From Pinguiococcus pyrenoidosus (Eukaryota; Sar; Pinguiophyceae; Pinguiochrysidales; Pinguiochrysidaceae): a stretch of DNA of 37,958 nucleotides. A program made the position numbers and the translations under genes. Positions 10,335-20,463 of this stretch are shown piece by piece. Below the pieces are notes generated by a model. The model had not been told where the DNA came from. It saw only the letters and a list, made by a program, of their open reading frames with translations, and did no database searches. The stretch spans positions 1 to 37,958 of the forward strand of contig JAAMXY010000616.1 of the NCBI GenBank assembly GCA_019677205.1. Reading direction: 5' to 3'. Position 1 is the stretch's first letter. The number at the start of each line of letters is the position of its first letter.

Positions 10335-11373
10335 TGAATGTGAGGATGACGATCGCGGTGCCGAAGCTTCTCCGATCGCAGAGAATGTTGCCGTCAAGTT
10401 CGAGGCCGGCTCGCGTCCGACGCTGCCTTGGGAGTTCGTGTGCCTACGCATGCTGGACAAGCGTGCCAAAGACCATGTGCGTTGTATCCTCACGGGCCTT
10501 TGGTTCCTCCAATGTGAAGCTGATAGAATCGCCCTCTCTGCGAATCCTCTATGGTTTTGGGTGCAGGGCCAGGACGCCAAGGACTATCTGCTGATTCCCA
10601 GTCGGCTCTGGCTCTTCTACGACGAGGCCAAGCCGGAGCCTTTTGTTGGCTGCATCCTTTCCCCTCTGTCTGCGTGTGGAACTCTTCACGACCTGCTGGT
10701 CGCGTTCGCCAGGCAAGGACTGACGCCCCACCCACCTGAAGTGCTGGCGGCGATGACGGGGCAGGGTCTCCTGAGGTGCCTGCAGTTCATACACTCGCAC
10801 GATGTGATCCACTGCGATCTCAAGTTGGACAACGTTGCCGTGGAGATCGGAGCGGACACGTTCCGAATCCGATTGATAGACTTTGGCAAGGCAGTCGACA
10901 CCACCGCATTCAGAGGAGAGCATAGCCGCTTTCGGGGCAAGCCCTGCATCGCCGAGTATGCCTCCTCGGCGATGAGGAATGGAAAGCCATGGGCCTGTGA
11001 GATCGACTATTATTCCGCCGCCGTGTGCACCTACAAGGTACGCCCCGGTGCCACACTTTCTCGCTACCCAACAGCTTACGTCTTCCCCTAGGTTTTGTTC
11101 GGATTGGCGGAGCCATTCCGTCCGAAGAAATCCCGGCGGCGCAGCGGAACTCTTCTGGTCATCCCGAAGAAGAAGATGCGGCGCTACTGGCACAATGACG
11201 TCTGGGGAGTCTTCTACGATGCTCTGCTCAACGGGGCATGCGACTCAGGAACGATCACTCGCCTTCTGGGCAACTTCACGAGCATGCTAGAAGCTCCACA
11301 AGGCGTCAAAGACCTTCGTGCAATCAAAAGGAGGTTCGCGACGCTTTCCTTCGACACCCTCCGTCGCCGTTGA
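8494..11373 (+). CDS. BUB1: BUB1-type mitotic checkpoint serine/threonine kinase
   Basis: Two exons (8494-11037, 11092-11373; 54-base intron, phase 0), 941 aa. The C-terminal kinase domain (about 565-930) has a Gly-rich loop IGHGAFGRVFRG (570-581), VAVK lysine (635), HCDLKLDN catalytic loop (773-780) and LIDFGKAVD (DFG 796-798). An RFRGKPCIAEYASSAM activation/P+1 segment, PWACEIDYYSAA and RRYWHNDVWGVFYDALLN follow; these last features are specific to BUB1 kinases at kinetochores. An N-terminal KEN motif (162-164) fits APC/C-linked checkpoint proteins. The N-terminal ~550 residues are charged and low-complexity, with EDEP repeats (near 9665-9750) and basic NLS-like patches. No Bub1/Mad3 TPR domain is visible, so an upstream exon may be missed or the domain lost. 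An (Asp-Asn)n tract interrupts the N-lobe between the Gly loop and the ATP lysine. Confidence 0.85.
10279..10335 (+). repeat. GACAAC hexamer repeat coding (Asp-Asn)n inside kinase N-lobe
   Basis: About nine tandem GACAAC units encode alternating Asp-Asn, residues about 596-613 of the BUB1-like kinase. The repeat stays in frame and sits in the loop between the Gly-rich loop strand and the VAVK strand. Confidence 0.92.
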
Positions 11374-11397
11374 AGACGCGTGCAGATGCTCTGCCAG

Positions 11398-12934
11398 TCA
11401 CGGCAAGGCGTCCTTGCGAACGACCGAAAGGAAGTTGTTGTACCAGGACCCCAGGACAAGAAAGTCGCGGTAGGCGTGCACCTCGGATATCCACGGAGTG
11501 CGGCCCGACGGGTCTTGGAAAGTCTCGATGAGCTTGCCTTCCTCGTCCAGCACGGCGAACATTCCGTACTTCGGAATCAGCTCGACCAGCCACTCGTACG
11601 GCAGGGCTGCTGCGATGAGCCACCGCACGCTCGGCAGTCCGCGGACAAAGTGCAGGAGATTGAAGGGCTCCGCATACCTCAAGAGACACGTAGCAGGATC
11701 GTAAGCCGCAAGAGCGGAAAGGGAGAGCAAGTGCGCAACAGGAACCAACTTACTTGGAGCCAAGTCCAACCCAGTAGCACTTTCTCCGCTCTCCAGTCGG
11801 CGTTGTCACATGCGTCCGAATGTTATCGCCGGTACCGGGCAAGGCTTTGGAGAACGGAAAGTTGAAAGCAGTCACTTGGAATGCCAGGAAAGGTGCGGCA
11901 ACGAGAAAGGAGCGTCTCACCACCGCTGTCGGTCGGGAAAAGCTTGCGCTGGACCCCTCTGCGCTTCCCGTTGATGCCGATTTCGAGGAGCTCAACGCCA
12001 GAGATCACAAGCACGCTTCGCCCGTCGTGGGAAAGACTGATACCGTTGGCCATGAAGATGCCCTCCGCCAAGACCTCGCAGGTGAAGGTCACGTTCCTAT
12101 GGCCGTTTCCCGAGGAGGATCACGGATCTGCAACGGGCTTGTACCCAAGAAGAAAAGGAGCGCCTTACCCCTTGGAGTCCTTCACCGGTGACAGCGATAG
12201 CACACGTCCATCGGCGTGGCCGTCCACGGCCGCATGAAAGATGCGGCGGCGGTCGAACCGATCGCTCGTTTCCGTCACGTAGATGGTGCCGTCCGGTGCT
12301 TGGACCAAGTCGTTGGCAAGGCGCAGATCTCTGCCCAAGGCCGAGCAGTGCTTGAGCAGCTGCTGCTTCTCCGGCGTTTCTCCTTTCCGTAGCCCAGAGA
12401 TCATCAAGAGTCCCATGGTGGCATCCGCCACAAGAAGAACTTCATCGTCTCCGGCTCCCGTGACCAACTTCCTCCGCGCAGCGCGCAGTCCCAGCGGCCG
12501 CCCGCACACTTTCTCAGTGTCGGTTCGGTCACCAGGACCTCCCTGGCCACAGGCGTCATGCTGATGTCCAGTTCGGATCAGAGTCTCCCACTTCAACGAG
12601 CCGTCGCCCTCCTCAAGCCTGGCGATGGTGCCGTCTGCCAAGCTTGCAAAGAGGTACCCGGCGCTCTCGGCCAAGGACTCTGGACCCAGAAGCTCCCCCT
12701 CACCAATGTGCTGAACTAGATTGCCACCAAGGCGAGAATTTCCCTGCAATTTCCAAGGAAGATCAGAGGATTTTGGCGGAAAACGCTGGAAAACACTGGA
12801 ATTGGGGACTTCACCTCCAGCTTCACTAGGTCTGGCAGTGTTTGGACAATGGGCCTCACGTCCGTCTTGAGTAGTGCCATGCATATGGAGGCGACGACGA
12901 CCAGTAGCAGCACGACATTGCCTTCAAACGCCAT
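11398..12934 (-). CDS. APMAP / strictosidine synthase-like beta-propeller, membrane-anchored
   Basis: Five exons, read leftward: 12934-12797, 12743-12169, 12096-11921, 11844-11754, 11677-11398. All introns are GT-AG (53-76 bases) and phases close, giving 373 aa. An N-terminal hydrophobic helix (VVLLLVVVASICMALL) would anchor it in the ER or plasma membrane. The family signature is strong: GPESLAESAGYLFASLADG, CGRPLGL, VADATMGLLMI, RLANDLVQAPDGTIYVTETS, FMANGISLSHDGRSVLV, LPGTGDNIR, YWVGLG and YGMFAVLDEEG. Animal homologues are adipocyte plasma membrane-associated proteins; plant homologues include strictosidine-synthase-like proteins, most of which lack synthase activity. The usual role is hydrolase/arylesterase-like and the substrate here is unknown. 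It converges on the BUB1-like gene with only 24 bases between stop codons. Confidence 0.88.
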
Positions 12935-13932
12935 CGTATTGCGGTCATTGAAGCTGAAGAAGAAAAGAGCCTTTATTCCGCGATATATGCACGAATATCT
13001 GAGTACGAAACGGAAATTGGCCGCTTTCAGATTTCAGCTTCTAGATTTCAGAAGGGGGTACGGTTAGATACTCTTCTACTGCAAGGATACCTACCACTCC
13101 GCATACTGAAGTATCCGAAACCACGTTGTGGTACTCGAAAATTCTGTACGAAGCTGTGCTACAGGCGCTTACGCCTGCCCGAAAAAGAAAGCTTCTTTCG
13201 ACAGAAACTTGTCCTTTGCATCTGGCGTTGTGGGCGCCACAGCTCCGCCGTCTCGGGCCGCAAGTGGTTTCAGCTGGCGCATCGGGGGAAAGAGGTAGTA
13301 CAGAGGGGCGCGGAACGCGAAAGTTGGGGCCGAGTGGCGTTTTGAAACCGTCACGCGCCGCGAACTCTTTGGTTTCCCCAAAGTTTGGACCGTTCAAAAG
13401 GTGAGAGAGGCGCCGGAGCAGCCGAGTACTTCGGAACCGTGTCCCTACTGCACAAGAGCGAAGTGAGAAAGCGCGCGGAGTCTCTGTACTGCATCTCTCT
13501 GTCGTGGTATCCGATCTGTTGGACGCAAATCTGGCGCGGAACACTATCTTTGGTGCCGGAAACTTCGCGTAGAATCTGCAGAGTACCGGAATTACCCCGG
13601 AGCTCCTGCACGTTAGATTTTGGGACAGAAGAAGACTGGGGGAGGGCTCATGCAGGAGCGGTGCTCGGAAGCGACCTCGACAAAGCTCCAGATGACTTGT
13701 TGGATCCACTGACGCTTTTGAAAGGCTTTCTCGAGCTTTCGGTCGCTGCATGAAAGGATTGCAGAGAGTACGCCGTCGTTTGGAATCCGGCTGGTCTCGA
13801 AAGCATTGCTGTAGATCTCTGGCACAAGGCCCGGCATGAAGTTGTGTCTAAAGAGCATTCGCTCTGTTGTCTTTCCAGGAACGCGGCAACAGCTGACGTC
13901 GATTGAGACCTGTTTGCTTTGCTTTGGCCACC
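12935..13932. other. Divergent intergenic region, APMAP-like / ATP:ADP translocase
   Basis: A ~1-kb gap with promoters for both flanking genes. It contains a small perfect hairpin (AGGCG-CTTA-CGCCT, about 13162-13175) next to CTACAGGCGC, a word seen twice more near 36150 and 36275. Several overlapping open frames exist (for example minus 13613-13966), but the long ones lack an ATG start and show no family motif. A small unrecognised gene cannot be excluded. Confidence 0.35.
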
Positions 13933-15913
13933 ATGTCGGGAGCCGCTGTGACCCCGACGACGCCAATAAGTAGCTACTTCAGCAAGAAGGAGGAGAAGCC
14001 TGTGGACTTTAGCTTTGAGTTCGATGTGGCGCCGGGCTCTCAGAAGAAGCGGCGCACTCGAGGAGGCAAAGGGAAGAACAAGTCGAAGAAGACCAAGGAG
14101 GTGGACACGGAAGCAGCGGCGAACGCGATTGCGGAAGCGTCGTATGCAAATCTTCCGGATGAAAAGAAAGACGACTCGACTGCTGAGGTATGCGTTGCAT
14201 CATTCACGAAGAAAAATGAAGAGCCAACCGTCTGATTGCTCCGGTTGACGTTGCCTCCCTTAGCCTTCGGATGCAACGGACGGGACTGCGAAGAATGGAG
14301 CGTCGAATGGCGGCCACCGCGCCCCGCCGGCCACGCCTCCTCCGAGCACCTTGGACAAGAATGATAACGTGGTGGGGGGCGAGTGGCAAGACATGGACAT
14401 CAAAGGCGTGTCGGATCGGAATCGCAAGCAGCGCTGGTTCGAGCGCATGCTCCGCAACGCCTACGGCGATCTGGACATGTCCGACTTGTCGCGCATTGCG
14501 ATGCTGAGCAGCATGCTCTTCTTCATCATTGGCGGGTACTGGCTTCTCCGCAGCTGCAAGGATCCCATCATCACGCACATCGTGGGCATCGAGTGGATCC
14601 CCACGGCGAAGATCATGAGCCTCTTCGTCGTCCTCGCGGCCGTCTACGTCTACAATGTCCTGGTGGACATCTTCCCGAAGCATCAGCTCTTCTACATCGT
14701 GGGTGGCTTCTATATTCTCGTTTTCATGGGGGTGTCGGTGCTCCTGCGGCATCCCACCATTGGCATGCCGAACGCGGAGGCCAGCCCGCATCGCTTCCTC
14801 GGGTGGCTCAGCTACTTCGCGATCGAATCGTTCGGCTCCATCGTCGTGTCTCTGTTTTGGCAGTTCACCAATGCGAATGTCGATCTGAAGACGGCAAAGT
14901 CTGCGTACGGGCTGATTGTCGCGGGCGCTCAGATCGGAAGCATCCTCGGTCCGACGATTGCGACGAATGCAGATTCCATCGGCATGCCAAATCTGTACCT
15001 CTGCGGCGCTTTGGCAGTCACCGCGATGGTGGTGGTGGTGTACTTCTACGTCCAGAGGTACGGGCCCAGCGCCGACGACGTGTCCAAGGAGGGCAAGAAG
15101 AAGGAGAAGACGGGGGCGCTCGAGGGCTTGAAGCTGATGCAGAAGCACGACTACGTGCGGGGCATCTTTGCGATTTCGTGCCTCTTCATGGTCGAGGTGA
15201 CCATCCTGGACTACATGATGAAGAAGCTCGCGTACACGGAGTTCATCGTCAAGTACCCCGGTGATCCGCAGAGGGCCACGAAAGCGTTCGGGGCGTTCAT
15301 GGGCAGCTTCGGTCAGATGACCAACCTCATCTCGTTCGCCTTCAGTCTGACGGGCACGTCCTTCGTCATCCGGCGATTCGGACTCAACCGCACCTTGCTC
15401 GCCTTCCCGAGCCTCTGCTGCGCGGCCATCACCATGGTGTTCTTGTTCCCGCAGCTTTACGTGGTGTTCGCGGCGATGATGCTGCTCAAGGCGTTCAGCT
15501 ACGCGTTGAACAATCCGTGCAAGGAGATTCTGTATCAGCCGACGTCGTCAGCGGTGAAGTTCAAGTGCAAGAGCTGGATCGACACCTTTGGGGCGCGGGG
15601 GAGCAAGGCGCTGGGGTCGCTGGTCACAAATAGCTTCACCGGCTCCGTCGCGATGCTTGTGACGTATGGCAGCGTCATCGCTGGCGGATGCAGTGGGTTC
15701 TTGGTTTGGGTAGCATGGTGGATGGGGCAGAAGTTCGACGAGTATGTTGAGAATGATACCGTTGTTGGCGAGGAAGTCGCGCAGGAGACCGTGTTTGGCC
15801 TCGAGGAGGAAGATGAGGAGGCAGCGTTGCTCAATGCTCAGGAAGGCAAAGGAGGCGGCGCCGATGACGACGACCAAGACGGTGGCGACGACGATGAGGA
15901 GGAGACTGTGTAA
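13933..15913 (+). CDS. ATP:ADP antiporter (bacterial/plastid-type nucleotide transporter)
   Basis: Exchanges ATP for ADP or other nucleotides across a membrane; family found in Chlamydia/Rickettsia and in plastids. Exons 13933-14187 and 14264-15913 (76-base intron, phase 0) give 634 aa. About a dozen hydrophobic helices run from residue ~165. The conserved SCKDPIITHIVGIEWIPTAK start of the carrier core, FWQFTNANVDLKTAKSAYG, and NNPCKEILYQPTSSAVKFKC with KSWIDTFGARGSKALGS near the end mark the family. The N-terminal ~150 residues are hydrophilic and Lys/Arg-rich, with no visible signal peptide; the C-terminus is an Asp/Glu tract. The location (plastid envelope versus another membrane) is therefore open. 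The ATG at 13933 is in a good ACC-ATG context. Confidence 0.9.
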
Positions 15914-16218
15914 GCAATAGATATAGCAACGGAAGCGTCGGTCTTGATGTTGTTGATGCGCCGTCCGCTTCGCCTGCATGCGAGCGTTCGTCTTGTCCAT
16001 CGCCTTCTCTTTCGCACGGCATGTTTGGTCTTAGAAGCAATCTCGAACACTGCCTCACACTGCATTTCTCTACGTAAGGCAGAGAAAGGCCACTCGCCAG
16101 CAAGCAAGCAAACAAACTCACGATACAGAAGATGTTGACACAGACCGCCATCTGCAAAACGAACCCCAGTCATCGGAAAGGTCCGGTCAAATCAGACACA
16201 TGCTAGCCACTAGACAAT
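15914..16218. other. Convergent 3' intergenic region
   Basis: A 305-base tail-to-tail spacer between the translocase and the Tudor-like gene. No coding signal or distinctive repeat was seen. Confidence 0.4.
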
Positions 16219-17110
16219 CTACGACGTCGCCTCTTCAATTGCCGTCTTGATCCTCTCCTCATCCTCTACTGTAAGCAAGTTGCCCGCCGTGAGGGACAAG
16301 CCCGGAACGGGCAAGACCGCGTCCAGGTTGATCTGGCAGGCCTTCTTCTCCATCTCGAAGACGCCCGTCTTGGGGTCTCTGGTGAACCTGCAGTGTGTTC
16401 AGACACAAAGCAGATGGATGAGGTACAGACACACGTCTTCTGCACTTCCCTCTCCTTCTTGAGTTTTCCTCACCAATGCGCCCTGACGAAGTAGCCTTTC
16501 TGGCGTCTGGCCGGCTTGGTATCCCGCTTGACCAGGTAGAAGCCCTCCTCCAGCTCCTCCGTGCGCACGGCCATGATCTTGTAGGCGCTGGTGCCGCAAT
16601 TGGCAATGTGCCTCTGGTAGGGCAGCTCCACTTCCGGCTCGGATTCGTCCCTGCGAGCAACCGAATTCCCTGTTAAGCGTTGCGAGCGCTTCGGACTCGG
16701 GCCTCGTGAGACCTCAAGATCGCCGCTGCTTCCTCGTAGTACAGGTCCTCCTCGTCTCCGTCCTCGTACACCACGCGGAAGATGCGGCGCTTGCTGCCTT
16801 CCTCCGCGTCCATGGCGGTGATGACGCCCACGAACTCGCTGCCGTCGAAGTCTTTCTTCACGTGGCGTCCGAGAAGCGCCGCCGCCCTCTCCTGCGGTTC
16901 GCAGAGAGTGAGCGCGTGGGGCGACGCTCTTGTCCGCGTGTGCTATACCCGCTGTTCGGCCGGCGTGAGCGCTTTGGCCGACTTCTTCTTGCGGCCGCCA
17001 AGGGCGGCCTTGACTTTCCCGGCCTTTTTGGTCTTGCTCACATACACCGGTTTGTCCAGGTGTCTCACGCGCTCCGAGCGCCGGTTCTCCACCTGCTTGG
17101 TCTTCACCAT
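16219..17110 (-). CDS. Small basic Tudor-like protein
   Basis: Four exons, read leftward: 17110-16949, 16891-16713, 16650-16474, 16387-16219. All introns are GT-AG (57, 62, 86 bases) and the phases close, giving 228 aa. Residues 1-54 are Lys/Arg-rich and probably nuclear-targeting or DNA-binding. Residues about 60-112 resemble a plant-type Tudor/Agenet module: GRHVKKDFDG, FVGVITAMD, FRVVYEDGDEEDLYYEEA. Such domains bind modified histone tails or nucleic acid. The C-terminal half (YQRHIANCGTSAYKIMAV ... FYLVKRDTKP) is not recognised. Likely a chromatin or RNA-associated protein, but no enzymatic function can be named. A longer open frame in another phase across the same strand (to 17786) ignores these splice sites and lacks an ATG. 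Confidence 0.72.
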
Positions 17111-18624
17111 GGCGCGCACAGGGCAAAGATCCGGAGACCCTTCGGCCGCCGATGGACAGAGGAAACGGGTACTCCGCACCTGTCTCCACTACTTCCGCAC
17201 CCGGGCCCCCACCATCGATAACGGTCGCCGCGGAAGCTTTTGAAATGCTAGTGTGGAGATGTGGGGACAGAGATATTAGGAGTTTGAAAGCAGGGGATGG
17301 ACCAATCACGGAAGAGGACTCTCTTACGCCGGAGTGGAGAACACGTTTGCGGCCAGTGCGCCGCCGGAAAGGAGGTGACTGGAGCGCCGCTGGGGCACGG
17401 CCTTTTGGGTGGCGCCATAAACCAGAAAATGTCGGGGTTCGGGTGCAGACGTTGCAAATTGCGGCAGTGTCTGAAAAAATGTTTTCAGGCCCGCGCGGGG
17501 CGCCGGCGGGCGCAAAACACGAACGTCGCTTCTTGATCTCTTGGCTTGCACCTCTCATGTGCACCCTGCCTAAACTCCCGCCATGCTCGCAAGCCTCACA
17601 CCCAAGTCCCAGTTCAAGATTCCCATGCATCATCCGCGGAAAAGATGCATCTGGAAACGGAGCTTCATTTGACGAGAAGCAAGCTCCATCTTCTTGCTTC
17701 AAGTTGCGCATTGCAATTGCAACACGGGTTGTGGTCCCCCACCGTGTCATTGTCCCTCCATTCCAAAGCGGCCTTCTTTCCTTCATGCTTCTCCCACAGC
17801 TCTCCCGCTGAAAACATGACGGCTCTTGCTTGCCGCATTGCTTGTCAGGTCAAGCAGGGTTAGCTAGCTACCTAGGGTTAGCGTTAGGGTTAGCTAGGGT
17901 TACGTCGCCAGCAGCTCAGAAAGTGGACTCGCCTTTGTGCACGTCTCCTTCCTTTCCCCGGCCGTTTATGGCCCTGTGTCAGCCACGCTGGCCAGCAGCG
18001 CGCGGCGCACGACACGTCGCCCGCGCGCGCGGGCTCACCCCGCCCGTATCTACTTCACTGTAGCTAGCTAGTTCGGCCCAGCACGCTGCCTGCCTCTGCC
18101 TGCCTACTCGGCGCCTCTCGCTCTCGCAGGCTAAAAAATCGGCGTTCATTCGCCCCAGAAACGCGCGAAAGCTGGCTCGCGCGCGCTCTTCTTCTTTCCC
18201 GTGGTCAAAGCGCTGCCGGGTAGAATCGCTGGACTGCGGCTCGAGGCGTAGTAAACTTCAAAGCTGGCGGAGCCCGCAGCTCGTCCACATTGGAAGCCAA
18301 TTCGTGCTGCGCGACACCAGCTGCTATACGGTGACGGCCCCGGCTTCCAGGATCCCGCAGCTGTGCTACAGGTCCACCAAACGCCCGAGATCGGCGTCGC
18401 CTGCGCCCGTCAGCTGATTCCCCGACGCCCGGATTCGGTTCAAAGTACCCAACGAACTTCAATTGAAATGCGCTCTGTCGCTCCCGTCTTCGAATTGTCG
18501 CTCTGTCGCTTCGGCGTTTTCCGCTCTTCCGCCTCTTCCGCTTCGGTCTCGGGAGTCTCTGTGGCGTCGCCACCTTCGCGCGCACCGCGCGCACAGCTGC
18601 TCTTGCTTGCGTGCACTGTGCGGC
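17111..18624. other. Long divergent intergenic region (1.5 kb)
   Basis: The largest gene-free stretch, between the Tudor-like gene and PGDH. It holds a telomere-like patch at 17857-17902, a second TAGCTAGCTA word near 18061, TGCC-rich repeats near 18085-18107, and CG-rich CGCGCGCG runs near 18015 and 18178. An ATG-initiated open frame at 17152-17811 (219 codons) has no recognisable motif. Confidence 0.45.
17857..17902 (+). repeat. Interstitial telomere-like repeat patch
   Basis: Four TAGGGTTA-type words (consistent with TTAGGG/TTTAGGG telomeric repeats) occur within about 46 bases, interleaved with TAGCTAGC. It is imperfect and short, so either a degenerate interstitial telomere insertion or a promoter telo-box cluster. 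Confidence 0.55.
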
Positions 18625-20264
18625 ATGAGCGCGCGACGGTTACGCGCGCTGCAGCTCTGTGTGGCGTTGGCGACGTTCGCGCAGAATCGCACTTTGGCGT
18701 TTACGGTAAATCTTCGCCTCGTCAGGTCACCTTTCACAACTCCGCACCTCACCTCGACAACTTTCAGGTCGTCATCTCGGACGCGGCGTCGCGGGCGGGC
18801 GCGGACTACCTGCGGCAAAAGGGTAAAGCCTGTGGCGTCGCGAACGAAAGAGCGTATCTTTGCGGGAGCAGCAACTTCTGACGTGCGCTTTCTTAGGCGT
18901 TTCTGTCCGAGAAACCGGACCGCTCAGTCCCGAGCTGCTCCAGGAGCAAGTAGACGCGGATGCGATCATCGTGGCGTCCAGTACGAAAGTGACCCAAGGT
19001 GAACCTCGCGAAAGATTCGGCGGCAAAACGCGAACCAGCTCAGAAGTACTGCCCAAATCTCAAGATTACATGCAGAAATGCGCGCGTCTGAAGGTCGTCG
19101 GCCGCGCTGGCGCCGGTCTGGACAACATCGACACGGAATTCGCAGCCAGGAGTGGCATCAAAGTCGTCCGGGTGCGCGAAGTCCGGGAGGGCCGCAGTCT
19201 TCGTTCGCCGATGCCGTGCTGACCACACGCCACTTAGGCTGGAGAGGGCCTCGTCAGTGCCGCTAGCGTGGCTGAGATGGCCTTTCTGCATATGCTCTCG
19301 CTCTTACGGTAAAACCCGGAGTGAAGCCGGAAGAGGCGTTGCGGCGGCGGAGCGGAGAGCCAGAGACGACGAAGGCTGACGACTTGCTTGTTTGTGATCC
19401 AAGATCCGCTCGACCGGCGCACGAGAGCATCGCGGCGAATACCTGGAGACGTCGAGACTTTGTGGGCAACTCGCTGACTGGAAAGCGTCTCGGTATCGTG
19501 GGCCTGGGCCGGATCGGGAAGCAAGTCGCTGCGATGGCGAAGGCGTTCGGGTATGGAGTGTCCTTGCCGGGGAGGAGGAGGGCCAAGCAAAGCAAAGCAC
19601 AGCACCATGATGCTCATCCTCGAAATGCTGTTTCCTGGGCTTTCTAGGATGGAAGTTTCTGCGCTAGCAAGGGCTGAGGCGGCTGGAGCCTCAGCTCAGT
19701 CCAAGGCACAAGAGGACGTTCCACGGCTGCAATGGGACGAGTTCCTCCGCAAGAGCGATATCATCACGATCCACTGCCCCTTGACGGAGCAGACGCGCAA
19801 CCTCTTCGATGCGGCAGGTACAGCCAGCTTCGTCCTTCCGTCTGAGGAGGAACTGCTGTCGCCGTCCTGACGGCTTCTCCTTTCAAATCCTCAGCCTTTG
19901 CCAAGATGAAAGACACCGCGATCGTCGTGAACTGCGGCAGGGGCGGCATCGTGGACGAGGACGCTCTTCTGCAAGCGCTCCAAAGCGGAGGCATCGCCGC
20001 GGCCGGCCTCGATGTGCTCCGAAAAGAAGGAGGTACGCCACGTCTGATGCTTGAGCAACGCTCCAACCGTTCTTCGCCGTTGTAAGTGACGATCCCCCTA
20101 AAGGCGAGCTGGAGTCCCACGTCTTGGAGCTGGCGAAGCTCCCGAACTGCTTGATCACGCCGCATCTGGGCTCTTCCACCCACGAGGCAGCGGAAGAAGT
20201 AGCTCTGCAGGTGGCCGAGGCAGTTTTCCAAGCGCTGGAACAGACGGAGACCGCGGACGTCTAG
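18625..20264 (+). CDS. Plastid-targeted D-3-phosphoglycerate dehydrogenase (short form)
   Basis: Oxidises 3-phosphoglycerate to 3-phosphohydroxypyruvate, the first step of phosphorylated serine synthesis. Nine exons: 18625-18705, 18768-18822, 18897-18998, 19065-19171, 19238-19308, 19404-19559, 19648-19817, 19895-20032, 20104-20264; 346 aa, all GT-AG with closing phases. The N-terminus is a signal-peptide-like helix ending in LAF, after which the catalytic fold begins almost at once ([15 protein letters not shown]). Diagnostic parts are [22 protein letters not shown] (NAD loop, 172-177), [29 protein letters not shown] (Arg ~263), and [12 protein letters not shown] (catalytic His ~314). There is no C-terminal ACT or ASB domain, so serine feedback through ACT is not expected. 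Another D-2-hydroxyacid dehydrogenase substrate is possible. Confidence 0.9.
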
Positions 20265-20463
20265 GAAGTCGGCCTCGACTTGCTGTGTCGCACTGTCGAA
20301 CTGTCGCAGTGTCGCAGTATTGCATTGTTGCATTCCGCAACGCTCAAAATAAAAGCTGACCACAACGTTGGACACGGCGTCCTACGTTCCGATCCCCGAT
20401 TTCTTTGCCCTTTCGTGCGCAAGCGCCAGGGTCGGGCGGCTGCCAGGAGTCGCTCTTGCGATC

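Noticed and set aside
13613-13966. Minus-strand 117-codon frame overlapping the translocase start
   Set aside because: No ATG at its opening, overlaps the first exon of a secure gene, and has no recognisable motif, though its sequence looks somewhat protein-like.
16470-17786. 438-codon minus-strand open frame over the Tudor-like gene
   Set aside because: It starts without ATG, reads through three good introns in the wrong phase, and loses the Tudor-like domain.
17152-17811. 219-codon plus-strand open frame starting with ATG in the long intergenic region
   Set aside because: No domain, low-complexity and Pro/Arg-rich composition, and it begins 42 bases from the start of an opposing gene. Not enough support to call a gene.
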